The translations under genes were made by a program, and so were the position numbers. From an uncultured Oscillospiraceae bacterium (lineage in GTDB: Bacteria; Bacillota; Clostridia; Oscillospirales; Ruminococcaceae), in contig CAKSKG010000013.1 in NCBI GenBank assembly GCA_934464775.1, positions 1 through 64,000 on the forward strand: a DNA stretch of 64,000 bases. Direction: 5' to 3'. Shown here one piece after another: positions 45,002 through 53,770 of the stretch. The stretch's first letter is position 1. Each line of letters begins with the position of its first letter. Below the pieces are notes generated by a model. It was not told the DNA's origin. It ran no database searches and saw nothing but the letters and a program-made list of their open reading frames with translations.

Positions 45002-45982
45002 TCAGTAAATTACGCTCCAGTCAGGCTCTTTTGCATTTGTATTTATTACCGCCGACGAAGTATCGACTGAAGTATCCTCGCCCTTTCTCGTTTTTCTTGC
45101 GAAAACAACGAAGCGGGACTCATCAAACTCATTGGAGCAGGTAGACAGCACCAAAAATTGGTCGCCGTATTCCACGTCCACGGAAGTAAGTATCTCCGAG
45201 CGCTCCATTACGTTTGAAATATACTCATTATAGCTGTTTTTGTCAAGGTCTATATAGTTATGATATCGGAAAACATTTCCGTCCGCTGTCTGGGACGGCT
45301 GCGTTTCGATAACGAAATAAGCAAAAATCTTATAAACGTCCATGTCATAGTTGGAGTAGAAATTTATAGTAGGGTGTTCCTTGTAAAAGTCCACATCATG
45401 CTTATAATATTTCAGCTCGCCGAACATGGTGAGGTCACGCTGATTGTGACCGTAAAGGGTAAGCACATCCGAACGCTTTTTCGCGGTAAGCTCGGCACGG
45501 TAATCCAGAAAGATCGTGCCTGCCTTATTGGGCGAACCGTCAAATGCGGTCTTGAGGTAATAGCTGTTTCCGTCGGAGCCTTTGCGCTGAACAACGGGCA
45601 GCGATATGTTGTCCATTCCGTCGATAGACACATAGCCCACCGTATCGGGATTGATTGCAAGCAGCTGCTGTGCCGCAGGAAGTATCTCCTTTTCACCGCC
45701 CAGCCCCGAAGAGATGTTGTCGGCAATATCCTCAACATAGGTATGGAATATATCCTTGATATTGGAATTAAGCTTTTTTGCGCTCAGAGACTGGACAGCC
45801 TCATTCACAAGTATAACTGCGCAGCCTGCCAGCACAAGCACAGCCAGCTGGGTTATCAGCTTACTGCAAACCTCGCCGAAGCCGTCACCGTGCTGAATAA
45901 ACAGCCAGTTTCCCCTGCGGCGTTTTTTCTTTTGCTTAACGGCAGTTTTGAGCGCTTTTTTGGTATCCTTTGAAATTCCCAA
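45002..45982 (-). CDS. Class B sortase (first of four)
   Basis: The 326-residue protein has a basic N-terminus, a membrane anchor at about 42-60 and a compact SrtB domain with His179 (LYGHNQRDLTMFG), Cys282 (LSTCSNEF) and Arg290 (SRFVVFARK). It starts with TTG at 45982, with AAAGGA 12 bases upstream. It is the first gene after the promoter at 46081-46108. It lacks the long linkers and Thr-rich segments of the others and is closest to a standard SrtB. Confidence 0.92.
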   Translation of the reverse strand: MGISKDTKKALKTAVKQKKKRRRGNWLFIQHGDGFGEVCSKLITQLAVLVLAGCAVILVNEAVQSLSAKKLNSNIKDIFHTYVEDIADNISSGLGGEKEILPAAQQLLAINPDTVGYVSIDGMDNISLPVVQRKGSDGNSYYLKTAFDGSPNKAGTIFLDYRAELTAKKRSDVLTLYGHNQRDLTMFGELKYYKHDVDFYKEHPTINFYSNYDMDVYKIFAYFVIETQPSQTADGNVFRYHNYIDLDKNSYNEYISNVMERSEILTSVDVEYGDQFLVLSTCSNEFDESRFVVFARKTRKGEDTSVDTSSAVINTNAKEPDWSVIY

Positions 45983-46080
45983 GATAAACGCAAGTCCTTT
46001 CAGTGGTTCTGCACATTTTCATGTTTATAGCAAGCAAAGCACCTGTCTGTTTTATCTTTATCAGGACATACTTTTACTTA

Positions 46081-46108
46081 ATTATATGATACTACAAATC
46101 AATGTCAA
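46081..46108 (-). promoter_or_regulatory. Promoter of the sortase operon
   Basis: On the minus strand TTGACA (46103-46108) and TATAAT (46081-46086) are 16 bases apart, about 100 bases before the first sortase. A second TTGACA directly upstream gives a tandem ATTGACATTGACA. The rest of the gap 45983-46335 is AT-rich without other features. Confidence 0.8.
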
Positions 46109-46335
46109 TGTCAACAAAACGGAATTTATTTTGTTAATTTAGTCAAAACGGCAGGTCGCATTTAGTCATATATCAGCAAAAATATCGTATAAAATATTAA
46201 CAGAATATTATGTACAAATTCAAACGTTTTTGCCAAAAGTGCCGCAGCCATACCGCTCCGATATACTATTATATATGTATAAATGACAGCTGCGTGATAG
46301 AATCATGAAAATAATCACGGAAGCACCGATTTTGC

Positions 46336-46372
46336 ATAAAAAACCGCCGCATCTCATAAGAAATGCGGCGGT
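46336..46372 (-). terminator. Terminator of pckA
   Basis: ACCGCCGCAT (46343-46352) pairs with ATGCGGCGGT (46363-46372), with a U run in the leftward transcript. Confidence 0.88.
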
Positions 46373-46408
46373 ATATCGCAATATTAAGAGCCGATCGCAG
46401 ACTGCAAA

Positions 46409-48106
46409 TTAAAGAGCAGCAGCCTCGTCAACAACCTTCTTGATAGCTGCAACAGCATCATCGGGAAGCTTATCATAGCCGCCCTTATCAGTTGCGAACT
46501 TGTTTACGCTGTCAAGACGGTTCTGCATAGCGTTCTTGAGAGCCTCTGCATAGGACTTATCGGAAAGGTCAACCTTGAAGTCTGCCCAATCCATGATCTC
46601 GATGTCCTCGAAGGGACCCCACTTTGTGAACTTGTCCTTACCCTCAACGATTGTCTCGAGGATTCCGAGTGTATCAGCGGGCTTAACCTTCTTGCCCATG
46701 AAGTCGCCTGTGTTGATTACGTAGCAAGCAACGTTCTTCTCTTCAACGAGCTTCTTGAACTTCTCGTAGTCGTTTGCGAGAGGATATGTTCTGAAGGGGT
46801 TAGCATAAGGAACGATACGAAGTGCGTTCATATCTGTACCTGCCTTAACACGCTCAGCTGTGGAAGTCTTTGTAGCAAGTGTAGCACCCATAACTGCTGC
46901 GAGGGAAGCACCCTTGAGCTTGATAACGGGAGGAATTGTAGGATCCTTCATGATCCAGAAGATAGCGTTAACGGGAGAATCGATCTTGTCAACACGGTTG
47001 GGTGACCAGATCTTGGACTTGATAGCACGGCCGTTGCCGTTTCTGATATCCTGTGTTACGAGCTGGATCTTGCCTTCCTCGTCGATTGTAGCACCGCAGT
47101 TCTGAACTGTGAGGAGGTACTTGTTATCGGGGCAGCCTGTAGGATAGTCAGCTGTCTTATCGAAGTAAGAAGGCTCAAGAGCAACAGATGCGCAAGTATC
47201 AGTATTGATGATGAATGCGTCATCGTGGAGAACCTTGATCTCGTACTTGCCGTTGTGCTTAGCGTGTGTAAGAGTGGACTTACCGGAACCGGAAAGACCG
47301 TAAACGGAAGCAACGAACTTAGAACCGTCAGCGAGAGTATACTCCTTCTGACCGCCGTGGCAGGAAGCATAGCCGTTTCTGTTAGCAAGTGCCCAAGCCA
47401 TTGTAAGTGTGCCCTTCTTGTGCTCGCCGAAATACTTCATGCCGAGAATTGCTGCGCAGTTAGCATTTGTATCGAAGTAGCAGAGTGTGAGGGGGTCGGA
47501 GAGGCAGGAATAATCAACATCGGGGCTCTCTGTGGGCTTCCACTGAGGATCGGAGAGGATGTAGATATCAGGCTCATTGCCATTGCCTACGGGGATAGAC
47601 TTCTTATACATCTTTACATACTCATCGGACATATACTGGAAGTTGAGCATCCAGTTATAGAGGATATTCTCTTCGCCCTCGGGAATGAGGAGATGAGCCT
47701 TAACCATAAACTCGGGATCAAGACCAACGAAGCAGGTTGCGTGATAGAGCTTCTTATAACGTGTCTTATAAACAGCGTCCATAACTACCTTATCAAGCTT
47801 AACCTCATCAACGCCGGGCTCACCCTTGATGCGGCGAGCTGCTGCATAACGGCCTGTTACAGCGCCGTCATTGAAAAGCAGAACCTTAGCGTCTGCATCA
47901 AGACCGAACTCTTCGCCTCTGTATACAGGCATATCGGTAACGATTGTACCGGGAGAATTCTTAGCAAGATTGTAAGCTTCCTTTAAAGTGTTGACCTTAA
48001 CAACATTGTTGCCGTAGAAAGCAGTTTCGATGATAGTACGTGTTTTGGAGAAACCGACCTTACCGGCACCGATTTCACTGATCGGATAATTGGCTTTTGT
48101 TGACAT
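46409..48106 (-). CDS. pckA: Phosphoenolpyruvate carboxykinase (ATP)
   Basis: The enzyme interconverts oxaloacetate plus ATP and PEP plus CO2 plus ADP. In anaerobes it often runs toward oxaloacetate as part of succinate formation. The 565-residue protein has the ATP-type P-loop YGLSGSGKSTLTHA (about 268-281) followed by HDDAFIINTD. Start choice: AAGGAGGG precedes the ATG at 48106; the open frame extends 23 codons upstream without a site. It has a strong promoter and terminator. With the malic enzyme at 61615 it forms the C3-C4 node. Confidence 0.95.
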   Translation of the reverse strand: MSTKANYPISEIGAGKVGFSKTRTIIETAFYGNNVVKVNTLKEAYNLAKNSPGTIVTDMPVYRGEEFGLDADAKVLLFNDGAVTGRYAAARRIKGEPGVDEVKLDKVVMDAVYKTRYKKLYHATCFVGLDPEFMVKAHLLIPEGEENILYNWMLNFQYMSDEYVKMYKKSIPVGNGNEPDIYILSDPQWKPTESPDVDYSCLSDPLTLCYFDTNANCAAILGMKYFGEHKKGTLTMAWALANRNGYASCHGGQKEYTLADGSKFVASVYGLSGSGKSTLTHAKHNGKYEIKVLHDDAFIINTDTCASVALEPSYFDKTADYPTGCPDNKYLLTVQNCGATIDEEGKIQLVTQDIRNGNGRAIKSKIWSPNRVDKIDSPVNAIFWIMKDPTIPPVIKLKGASLAAVMGATLATKTSTAERVKAGTDMNALRIVPYANPFRTYPLANDYEKFKKLVEEKNVACYVINTGDFMGKKVKPADTLGILETIVEGKDKFTKWGPFEDIEIMDWADFKVDLSDKSYAEALKNAMQNRLDSVNKFATDKGGYDKLPDDAVAAIKKVVDEAAAL

Positions 48107-48187
48107 GGCAATTGCCCTCCTTGAAAAATTTAATAATGCATGAAAGCGCAGAGCATTCCGCTTTTTCACACACATTATCTATAATAC

Positions 48188-48216
48188 ATTTTATAATATT
48201 ATTTGCATTAAGTCAA
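48188..48216 (-). promoter_or_regulatory. Promoter of pckA
   Basis: On the minus strand TTGACT (48211-48216) and TAAAAT (48188-48193) are 17 bases apart, about 80 bases before the start. Confidence 0.7.
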
Positions 48217-48559
48217 GTCATTTTTTTTAATTTTATACAATACCGAGTCCAATTCTGTCATTAAGTATCATAATTTCAGTTACCTACCGCTAATTTTGCA
48301 GCAGCTTACACAAATAGTTTTTCACACAGCTTACACATTTTATAGATAATAGTAGATTTTACGGCTGATTTTAATGAATTTATTTTTCTTATACTTTCAT
48401 AAAATTTTCTGATACACGGATATTGTACACGGAAATACGGTTTTTATACCCATTTTTAGGTGTTGGTGATGAAAGTTTCTCGGGTTGTTTTTTCTTTTTT
48501 GTTCTGCATTATTTTATAGTGTGGTTTTCTGCTGTTTTGTTCTTTTTGATGTACTATTG
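48217..48559. other. AT-rich intergenic region upstream of pckA
   Basis: No coding frame, hairpin or repeat is recognised between the pckA promoter and repeat copy D. Confidence 0.5.
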
Positions 48560-49545
48560 CTTATATGTTCGTTTTCATCTCTTAAATGATGTTTTTCAAC
48601 TGGTTTTGCTCTTTGTTTATTGTGTTTGCTGTCAGTTTGTGATGTTTTGTAGTATGGTTTGCAACCATAGAGAAAGCGGAGGTTCCGCCTCCGGCGGGCA
48701 AAGGGATGAACCACAGGGGGCTAAAAAGAAAACGTGAGCAAAAATCGAGTCGCCCCCTGAGGTTCTCCCTCTGCACTCTCTTTCCTTACCCCTGCTCGAT
48801 TTTTGCATATCCAGCTATTAAATATTCTTTAGATTTAGCATTGCCGACGGTTCATAAAACGCTTTCAATTTTCTCTTTCAGTCGTGGCGCTCAACCGTCG
48901 GCTATTTGGTGTAGGAATTACTTCAAGTTACTAATTATTGTTGTGATTCTCAATCTTAAATTTAGCCGACGGGTCGCTTAGTGATTATAGATTTACGTAA
49001 CTGTTCCTATCTATCACCAAGCGACCCGACGTATAAATTGACGAGAAAAAAGAAAAGCTGATATATTCAACATCTAAGGTTGAATATATCAGCTTTTACG
49101 TCGGTTGAGCGCACCATAAAAAACAAGTACATTCTAAGCGTTGCACGAACCGTTATCATAATAAATCTAAAGATAGAGCAACATCTGGGCGTGCAAAAAT
49201 CGAGGCGGAGGTGAGGATGGGTAAGGAAAGAGAGTGCAGAGGGAAAACCTAAGGGTAAGGAGAAGGGAGATACTCTCCTGCGGAGAGTGCCTCGATTTTT
49301 GTGTGGAATTTTATTAGGCGCAGGTACTGCGCCACGCCCCCCTCTCCTTCGCCCTTTGGTGTTCCCTTTGCAAGACTTGAAGGTGATATGTTACACATTT
49401 CTATAAAATAAAAGTAAGCTTTTAAATAACAGCATAAAATTGAAGGTGAGCAATAACAACAACTTAACAAAACAATTTAAGCTTTTCAGTAACTAAAACA
49501 AACTGAAGCCAGAGAGTACCAACAACATCAAAAAGTAAATTCAAG
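48560..49545 (-). repeat. Interspersed nested-hairpin element, copy D (reversed)
   Basis: Same direction as copy B. The right-type stem is CAAAAATCGAG with its complement (48739-48749, 48795-48805). The left-type stem is CAAAAATCGAGGC with its complement (49194-49206, 49289-49301). The central hairpin is a perfect 19-bp stem (49053-49071 with 49079-49097). It differs from copy C at two positions, both with compensating changes in the other arm. The outer hairpin GCGGAGGTTCCGCCTCCG is near 48676 and GGCGCAG/CTGCGCC near 49317. The outer AAGCTTTTC unit recurs two or three times after 49420. It lies between leftward pckA and the leftward transglutaminase cluster, whose last gene ends at 49595. 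Confidence 0.85.
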
Positions 49546-49594
49546 CTTTTCAATAAAAAAATTCAGGGGCGGTCGTGGGCGGGAATATCCCCTT

Positions 49595-50833
49595 TCAGTT
49601 GAGCAAAAAGGTTAGTATCCGTCTCCCGGAATAAAGATCAGTGTAACTTATCCTGCCGCTGAATCCCGCCGCTTTCATTGCGGCAGTTATGTCCGTGTCC
49701 CTGCCGTTGCTGCTTTTCACGGAAATGTCACTCAACACCTGCGCATATAATTCGTCCGAGGCAAGCTTTATCTGAAAACTGTGCCGTCCATTCTCCGCTG
49801 CATTGCGGCAGCCGCTTTCTATGGCATTCAGCGCCGCTTCGTAACTGTCCGCATACATTCCTTCGTGATAAAAATAATTCATGACACTGCCCGTCGCTCT
49901 CGGCGGCGTGAAAAGCGAATCGTCAATGGTCCGTTCGTCCGTGATGTCCGCATCGCTTACAAGAAAATAATTGTATAATACCGCATCGGGATATGCTGCG
50001 GATAATGCCGCATCGGGGTGATCCCATGTCAGGTCAACGTGATACCAGTTTCCGTCCAGCTTCACCATGTTCCACATATGCGCTTCGTCCGCATATCCCG
50101 TCACAATGGTGTTCTCTATCCCCACACGTCCGCATAAATACGAGAATGCTTTCGCATATCCCTCGCAGAGAGCCTGTCCGTCTACCAGCGCACCGTAGAT
50201 GTTGTCCGCATACTCTCCGTCCGTGCTGCTTTTGCAGCCTGTGATTATTTCATCATGGAACAGCTTCAGCTTGTCGTACTCCGTCATGTCGGGCGTGATC
50301 TTCATGATGATGTCGTCTGCGGCAGTCTCCGCTTTCCGCAGCATTGTGTTTGCTTCCTCGGCTGTGTATCTGTACTCAAAGTCGATGTTGAAGCTCTTTG
50401 ATGCGATCGTCCTGCTGCCGATGCTGCGGCTCTTCACATGAAAATATCCCAGATTTTCACATCTTATAAGCTCCAGCACTCGGTTGTACAGCTTTCCCGT
50501 TCTGTCAACATTGGGTATCTCCACCGTGGGCTGACAGTTCTTCATTGCGTCCGATATAAGATTGTATATGACCCTGCCGCTTTTGTCCAGCTGCTCATAG
50601 CCGTATGAAAGTATCATTTCATCGGGAACATCAATAAATTCCGTTTCAACAGGCTTTGAATATCTGTCGGGGTCAAGCGCCGCTCCGCTGTCACCCTCGG
50701 ATATGACCTTATAGGTCACTTCGCCGATCTCGGTCGGTTCGGACGGCTGATCCGCACACCCCGAAAGCAGAGCAAGTGCGGTACAGCAAAGCAGTATATT
50801 TTTATATATATGGCTTGCGCCGCATTTTTTCAT
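49595..50833 (-). CDS. Transglutaminase-fold lipoprotein (fourth in cluster)
   Basis: The lipoprotein has 412 residues, with lipobox LLSGC (Cys26). The transglutaminase-like core has Cys223 (DGQALCEGYAKAFSYLC), His252 (DEAHMWNMVKLDG) and Asp267 (WYHVDLTWDHPD), the family's catalytic triad. Such bacterial domains act as cysteine proteases, peptidoglycan-peptide hydrolases or cross-linkers; which applies is unknown. Start choice: GGAG lies seven bases before the ATG at 50833. It follows the third paralogue by 23 bases and is the last of four. Confidence 0.82.
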   Translation of the reverse strand: MKKCGASHIYKNILLCCTALALLSGCADQPSEPTEIGEVTYKVISEGDSGAALDPDRYSKPVETEFIDVPDEMILSYGYEQLDKSGRVIYNLISDAMKNCQPTVEIPNVDRTGKLYNRVLELIRCENLGYFHVKSRSIGSRTIASKSFNIDFEYRYTAEEANTMLRKAETAADDIIMKITPDMTEYDKLKLFHDEIITGCKSSTDGEYADNIYGALVDGQALCEGYAKAFSYLCGRVGIENTIVTGYADEAHMWNMVKLDGNWYHVDLTWDHPDAALSAAYPDAVLYNYFLVSDADITDERTIDDSLFTPPRATGSVMNYFYHEGMYADSYEAALNAIESGCRNAAENGRHSFQIKLASDELYAQVLSDISVKSSNGRDTDITAAMKAAGFSGRISYTDLYSGRRILTFLLN

Positions 50834-50856
50834 TTTCGGCTCCATTCCTTAACAGG

Positions 50857-52533
50857 TCATTCGATATAATCAAGGAAAAGCTTTATGGTATAGGTGCTTG
50901 CGTTGCTGTTGTGATATATCGAATCGGTGTTGAACTTGTTCTCCGCAAGCTTGTTTGCTTCGGTAAGTATCGTCAGCGCATTCTTTGTGGAGCTGTTGAA
51001 AAGATCCTCATACAGCTGCTCATATACCGCTTCGTCGGAGCACTGGAACTGTATGGTCGATGCCTTTGTCTTTGAAAGCTCGTATGCCTGATTCATTATA
51101 ATTTCCTTTGCTTCGTCATAATTCGACGCAACAAGGTGATTTTTCACATAGTATTCCATATCCGTCGAATCCGCCGCAGGAAGAGTATGGCTGTTGCCCT
51201 CAATGGTGCGAAGCTCCTCCATGCGTGCCGTTGTAAGACAGAAATAATCATATCTTACCGAATCGGGGTACTGCTGCTTGTCGGGATCGTCCCATGTAAG
51301 GTCGATGTGATACCATTTTCCGTCGATCTTCACAAGGTTCCACATATGCTCCTCGTTGGCAACGCCCAGCACGATATCCGTCTCGATGCCGACCTTTTCA
51401 CAAAGGTATGAAAATGCTCTGGTGTAGCCCTGACACTGTGCCTTGCCGTCCGCAAGAGCGCCGTAAATGCTTATGATATCATCGCTGCCCTCAACGGTAT
51501 AGGTGCAGCCCTTTATTACCTCGTCATGGATAAGCTTTACCATGTCATACTGGCTCATGGAGGGAGTTATCTTTGAAAGTATCTCATCGGCACGTGTGTC
51601 GATCTTAGCCTGCATCTTCTCCACCTGTGACTTTGAGTAGATATATGAAAGTCTCATGGTCTTGATAAAGCCTGTGGAGCTGTCGCTGACATATTCCATA
51701 AGCGTGTCCGCATAATACAGCCTTACCTCGTCGGTATAAACGCACTGATATGCATTGAAAAGATCGTCAAAGGTGATCTTCTTTGAAAGAGGAAAATCAA
51801 TGCTGCTCTCATAGTTCAGCATAGCGTCAACGATAACATCATAGCAGTATTTTTCGTTGTCGGTCAGAGAATAATAGCTGTTGGTATGCATCACCTGATC
51901 TGCCGAAGTATATTCGCTGGGAACCTTTGCATTGCGCCTGCTTACCCTTTCCTCATTTGCGTCCGACGAAGCGGAAACGGTGGTTTCCGCAGTTGTCACC
52001 GTAGTTTCGGCGGCAGTCTGCACGGTAGTCACGGAAACCGTCTGAGTGGGCTGCGTCTGGGTATAGGAATAAGAATACGGCTCCGTTACAGCGGAACTGC
52101 TGTTTGTGGTGACAGACTGTGTGACCGTAGTCTGGGGGCGCATTTCCGTCAGCGTATTTGCGGGATCGGTGTTCTGATAATACTGCTCAAGATCAACATT
52201 GGGCAGCTCGCCGAAGGGCGATTCCGTTATAACGATGCTGCTCTCCTCGGTCTCGTCATCAGGCTCAACGCCGTAGATATTGCCGTATTCGTCCGTATAG
52301 GTGGTGGCAAGCTCCGTGCCTGTCATATCGGGACCCGTATATTCCGCAGGCGGAGCGGTGGTCACCGCAGTCTGTGTATCCTGCGAGGTCTCTGCAAATT
52401 CAACTGTTGGACCGCTTGTCAGCCCGGGCATATCCGATGAAAGTGCGTCAGGGTCTGCCGTTTCGCCGCAGGCTGTCAGAAGTACCTGTGCTGTCAGTAT
52501 AAGCGCCGCAATTCCTGCCGTTTTTCTTTTCAA
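50857..52533 (-). CDS. Transglutaminase-fold lipoprotein with Thr-rich linker (third in cluster)
   Basis: The protein has about 558 residues with lipobox VLLTAC (Cys22). A long Thr/Ser/Val/Tyr-rich linker (about 35-195, with repeated TTV and YSYTQ segments) precedes the transglutaminase-like core: Cys367 (KAQCQGYTRAFSYLC), His396 (EEHMWNLVKIDG) and Asp411 (WYHIDLTWDDPD). Start choice: GGAAGG lies eight bases before TTG at 52533, while a GTG at 52542 overlaps that site. The core is closest to that of the 49595-50833 product. Confidence 0.82.
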   Translation of the reverse strand: MKRKTAGIAALILTAQVLLTACGETADPDALSSDMPGLTSGPTVEFAETSQDTQTAVTTAPPAEYTGPDMTGTELATTYTDEYGNIYGVEPDDETEESSIVITESPFGELPNVDLEQYYQNTDPANTLTEMRPQTTVTQSVTTNSSSAVTEPYSYSYTQTQPTQTVSVTTVQTAAETTVTTAETTVSASSDANEERVSRRNAKVPSEYTSADQVMHTNSYYSLTDNEKYCYDVIVDAMLNYESSIDFPLSKKITFDDLFNAYQCVYTDEVRLYYADTLMEYVSDSSTGFIKTMRLSYIYSKSQVEKMQAKIDTRADEILSKITPSMSQYDMVKLIHDEVIKGCTYTVEGSDDIISIYGALADGKAQCQGYTRAFSYLCEKVGIETDIVLGVANEEHMWNLVKIDGKWYHIDLTWDDPDKQQYPDSVRYDYFCLTTARMEELRTIEGNSHTLPAADSTDMEYYVKNHLVASNYDEAKEIIMNQAYELSKTKASTIQFQCSDEAVYEQLYEDLFNSSTKNALTILTEANKLAENKFNTDSIYHNSNASTYTIKLFLDYIE

Positions 52534-52569
52534 AAAGCTCACCTTCCGTTTTATAACAAATAATTCACG

Positions 52570-53754
52570 TTATTCCGAATGTGCCATTGTGATATGTATT
52601 ATATAAAGCTCGTCATTTTTGTAGCGTTTCGATCTTGCCGCAGTGATCTGTCCCGAAACTCCCGCCTCTTCGGCTGCGGAATTTATGAGACGGCGTATGT
52701 CCCCAAGATCAAAAAGCGCTGTCTGTGCGGCGGTATAGTCCGATTTTCTCTCAAACCGCACCTCCGCATCGTAATGTCCCTGTGAAAGCGCCTCAACAGC
52801 GCTTTTTTTCAGCTTGTCAATGCCGTCGGAGGAGCTTTTTGCAAGGAATCCCTCCGCCGCAAAATATGTTCTGCCCGAATCATAGCATTTCGGGTATGTG
52901 AAATATTCCTCGTTCCGGAAATGAGATATGTTAAGTATATCGCTGTCGGGCACAAGGAAATAGTATCTTCTCAAAAAATCCGTATTAACGGGGTCAAGTA
53001 TGGGATCGTCCCATGTGCAGTCAACATTGTACCATATCCCGTTGAGATCGACAATGTTCCATGCATGGGTGCTTCCGCTGCTGTTTGTTCCCGTAACGGT
53101 CATGCAGTCTATCCCCGCTCTGTCGCAGAGATATTTATATGTAAAGGCATATCCCTCACACTGGGCAAAGCCGCCGCAGAGCGCACCGTATACTGTGGAC
53201 GAATATTCATCGTCCATTGAAAAGGTACAGCCCCTGACGATGCTGTCATGGAAGAAAAGCAGCTTGTCATAAACGGACATACCCTCCGTCTGTGCGTCAA
53301 TATCGGCGCATACGCTGTCTATTTCCGACTGCATCTGCTCCGTCCGCTCCCTGTCGAAGCGGTATTTCAGCAGCTGGACATTTTCATTGGGCGGGTAGAA
53401 AATGCTGTCAAGCCAGAACAGCTGCGGCTCCTGATTATACACCGCGGCAAAGATCTTTCTTGCGGTATCCTGATCCACCTCATCCGGATATTCATAGCTT
53501 GCGGCATATTCCTCCGCTGCCTTTTTCAGTCCGTCATAATATATTTTTTCTTTGTCGGAAAGCTGCTCATACACATATTTTCCGACGGTATTTTCCTCAT
53601 CGGCACTGTCGGAGTTCTCATATATGATGCTGACCGATCCTGCCTGCGGAAGCTCTGCGCTGTCCTGCTCCGCAGGAAGCTCGCTTATCTGCCGGCAGCC
53701 TGAAAGCACAGCTGCCGCCGCAATAACGGCAGCTGTCTTTAAATATTTTTTCAT
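52570..53754 (-). CDS. Transglutaminase-fold lipoprotein (second in cluster)
   Basis: The 394-residue protein has lipobox VLSGC (Cys20), a short linker, and a transglutaminase-like core with Cys199 (GGFAQCEGYAFTYKYLC), His230 (GSTHAWNIVDLNG) and Asp245 (WYNVDCTWDDPI). The ATG at 53754 has no clear ribosome binding site and begins 16 bases after the stop of the 53771 gene, so translation may depend on coupling. With the 53771 product it forms one subgroup (HAWNIV); the other two form another (HMWNLV/NMV). Confidence 0.82.
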   Translation of the reverse strand: MKKYLKTAAVIAAAAVLSGCRQISELPAEQDSAELPQAGSVSIIYENSDSADEENTVGKYVYEQLSDKEKIYYDGLKKAAEEYAASYEYPDEVDQDTARKIFAAVYNQEPQLFWLDSIFYPPNENVQLLKYRFDRERTEQMQSEIDSVCADIDAQTEGMSVYDKLLFFHDSIVRGCTFSMDDEYSSTVYGALCGGFAQCEGYAFTYKYLCDRAGIDCMTVTGTNSSGSTHAWNIVDLNGIWYNVDCTWDDPILDPVNTDFLRRYYFLVPDSDILNISHFRNEEYFTYPKCYDSGRTYFAAEGFLAKSSSDGIDKLKKSAVEALSQGHYDAEVRFERKSDYTAAQTALFDLGDIRRLINSAAEEAGVSGQITAARSKRYKNDELYIIHITMAHSE

Positions 53755-53770
53755 AGACAAATTACAGAGA

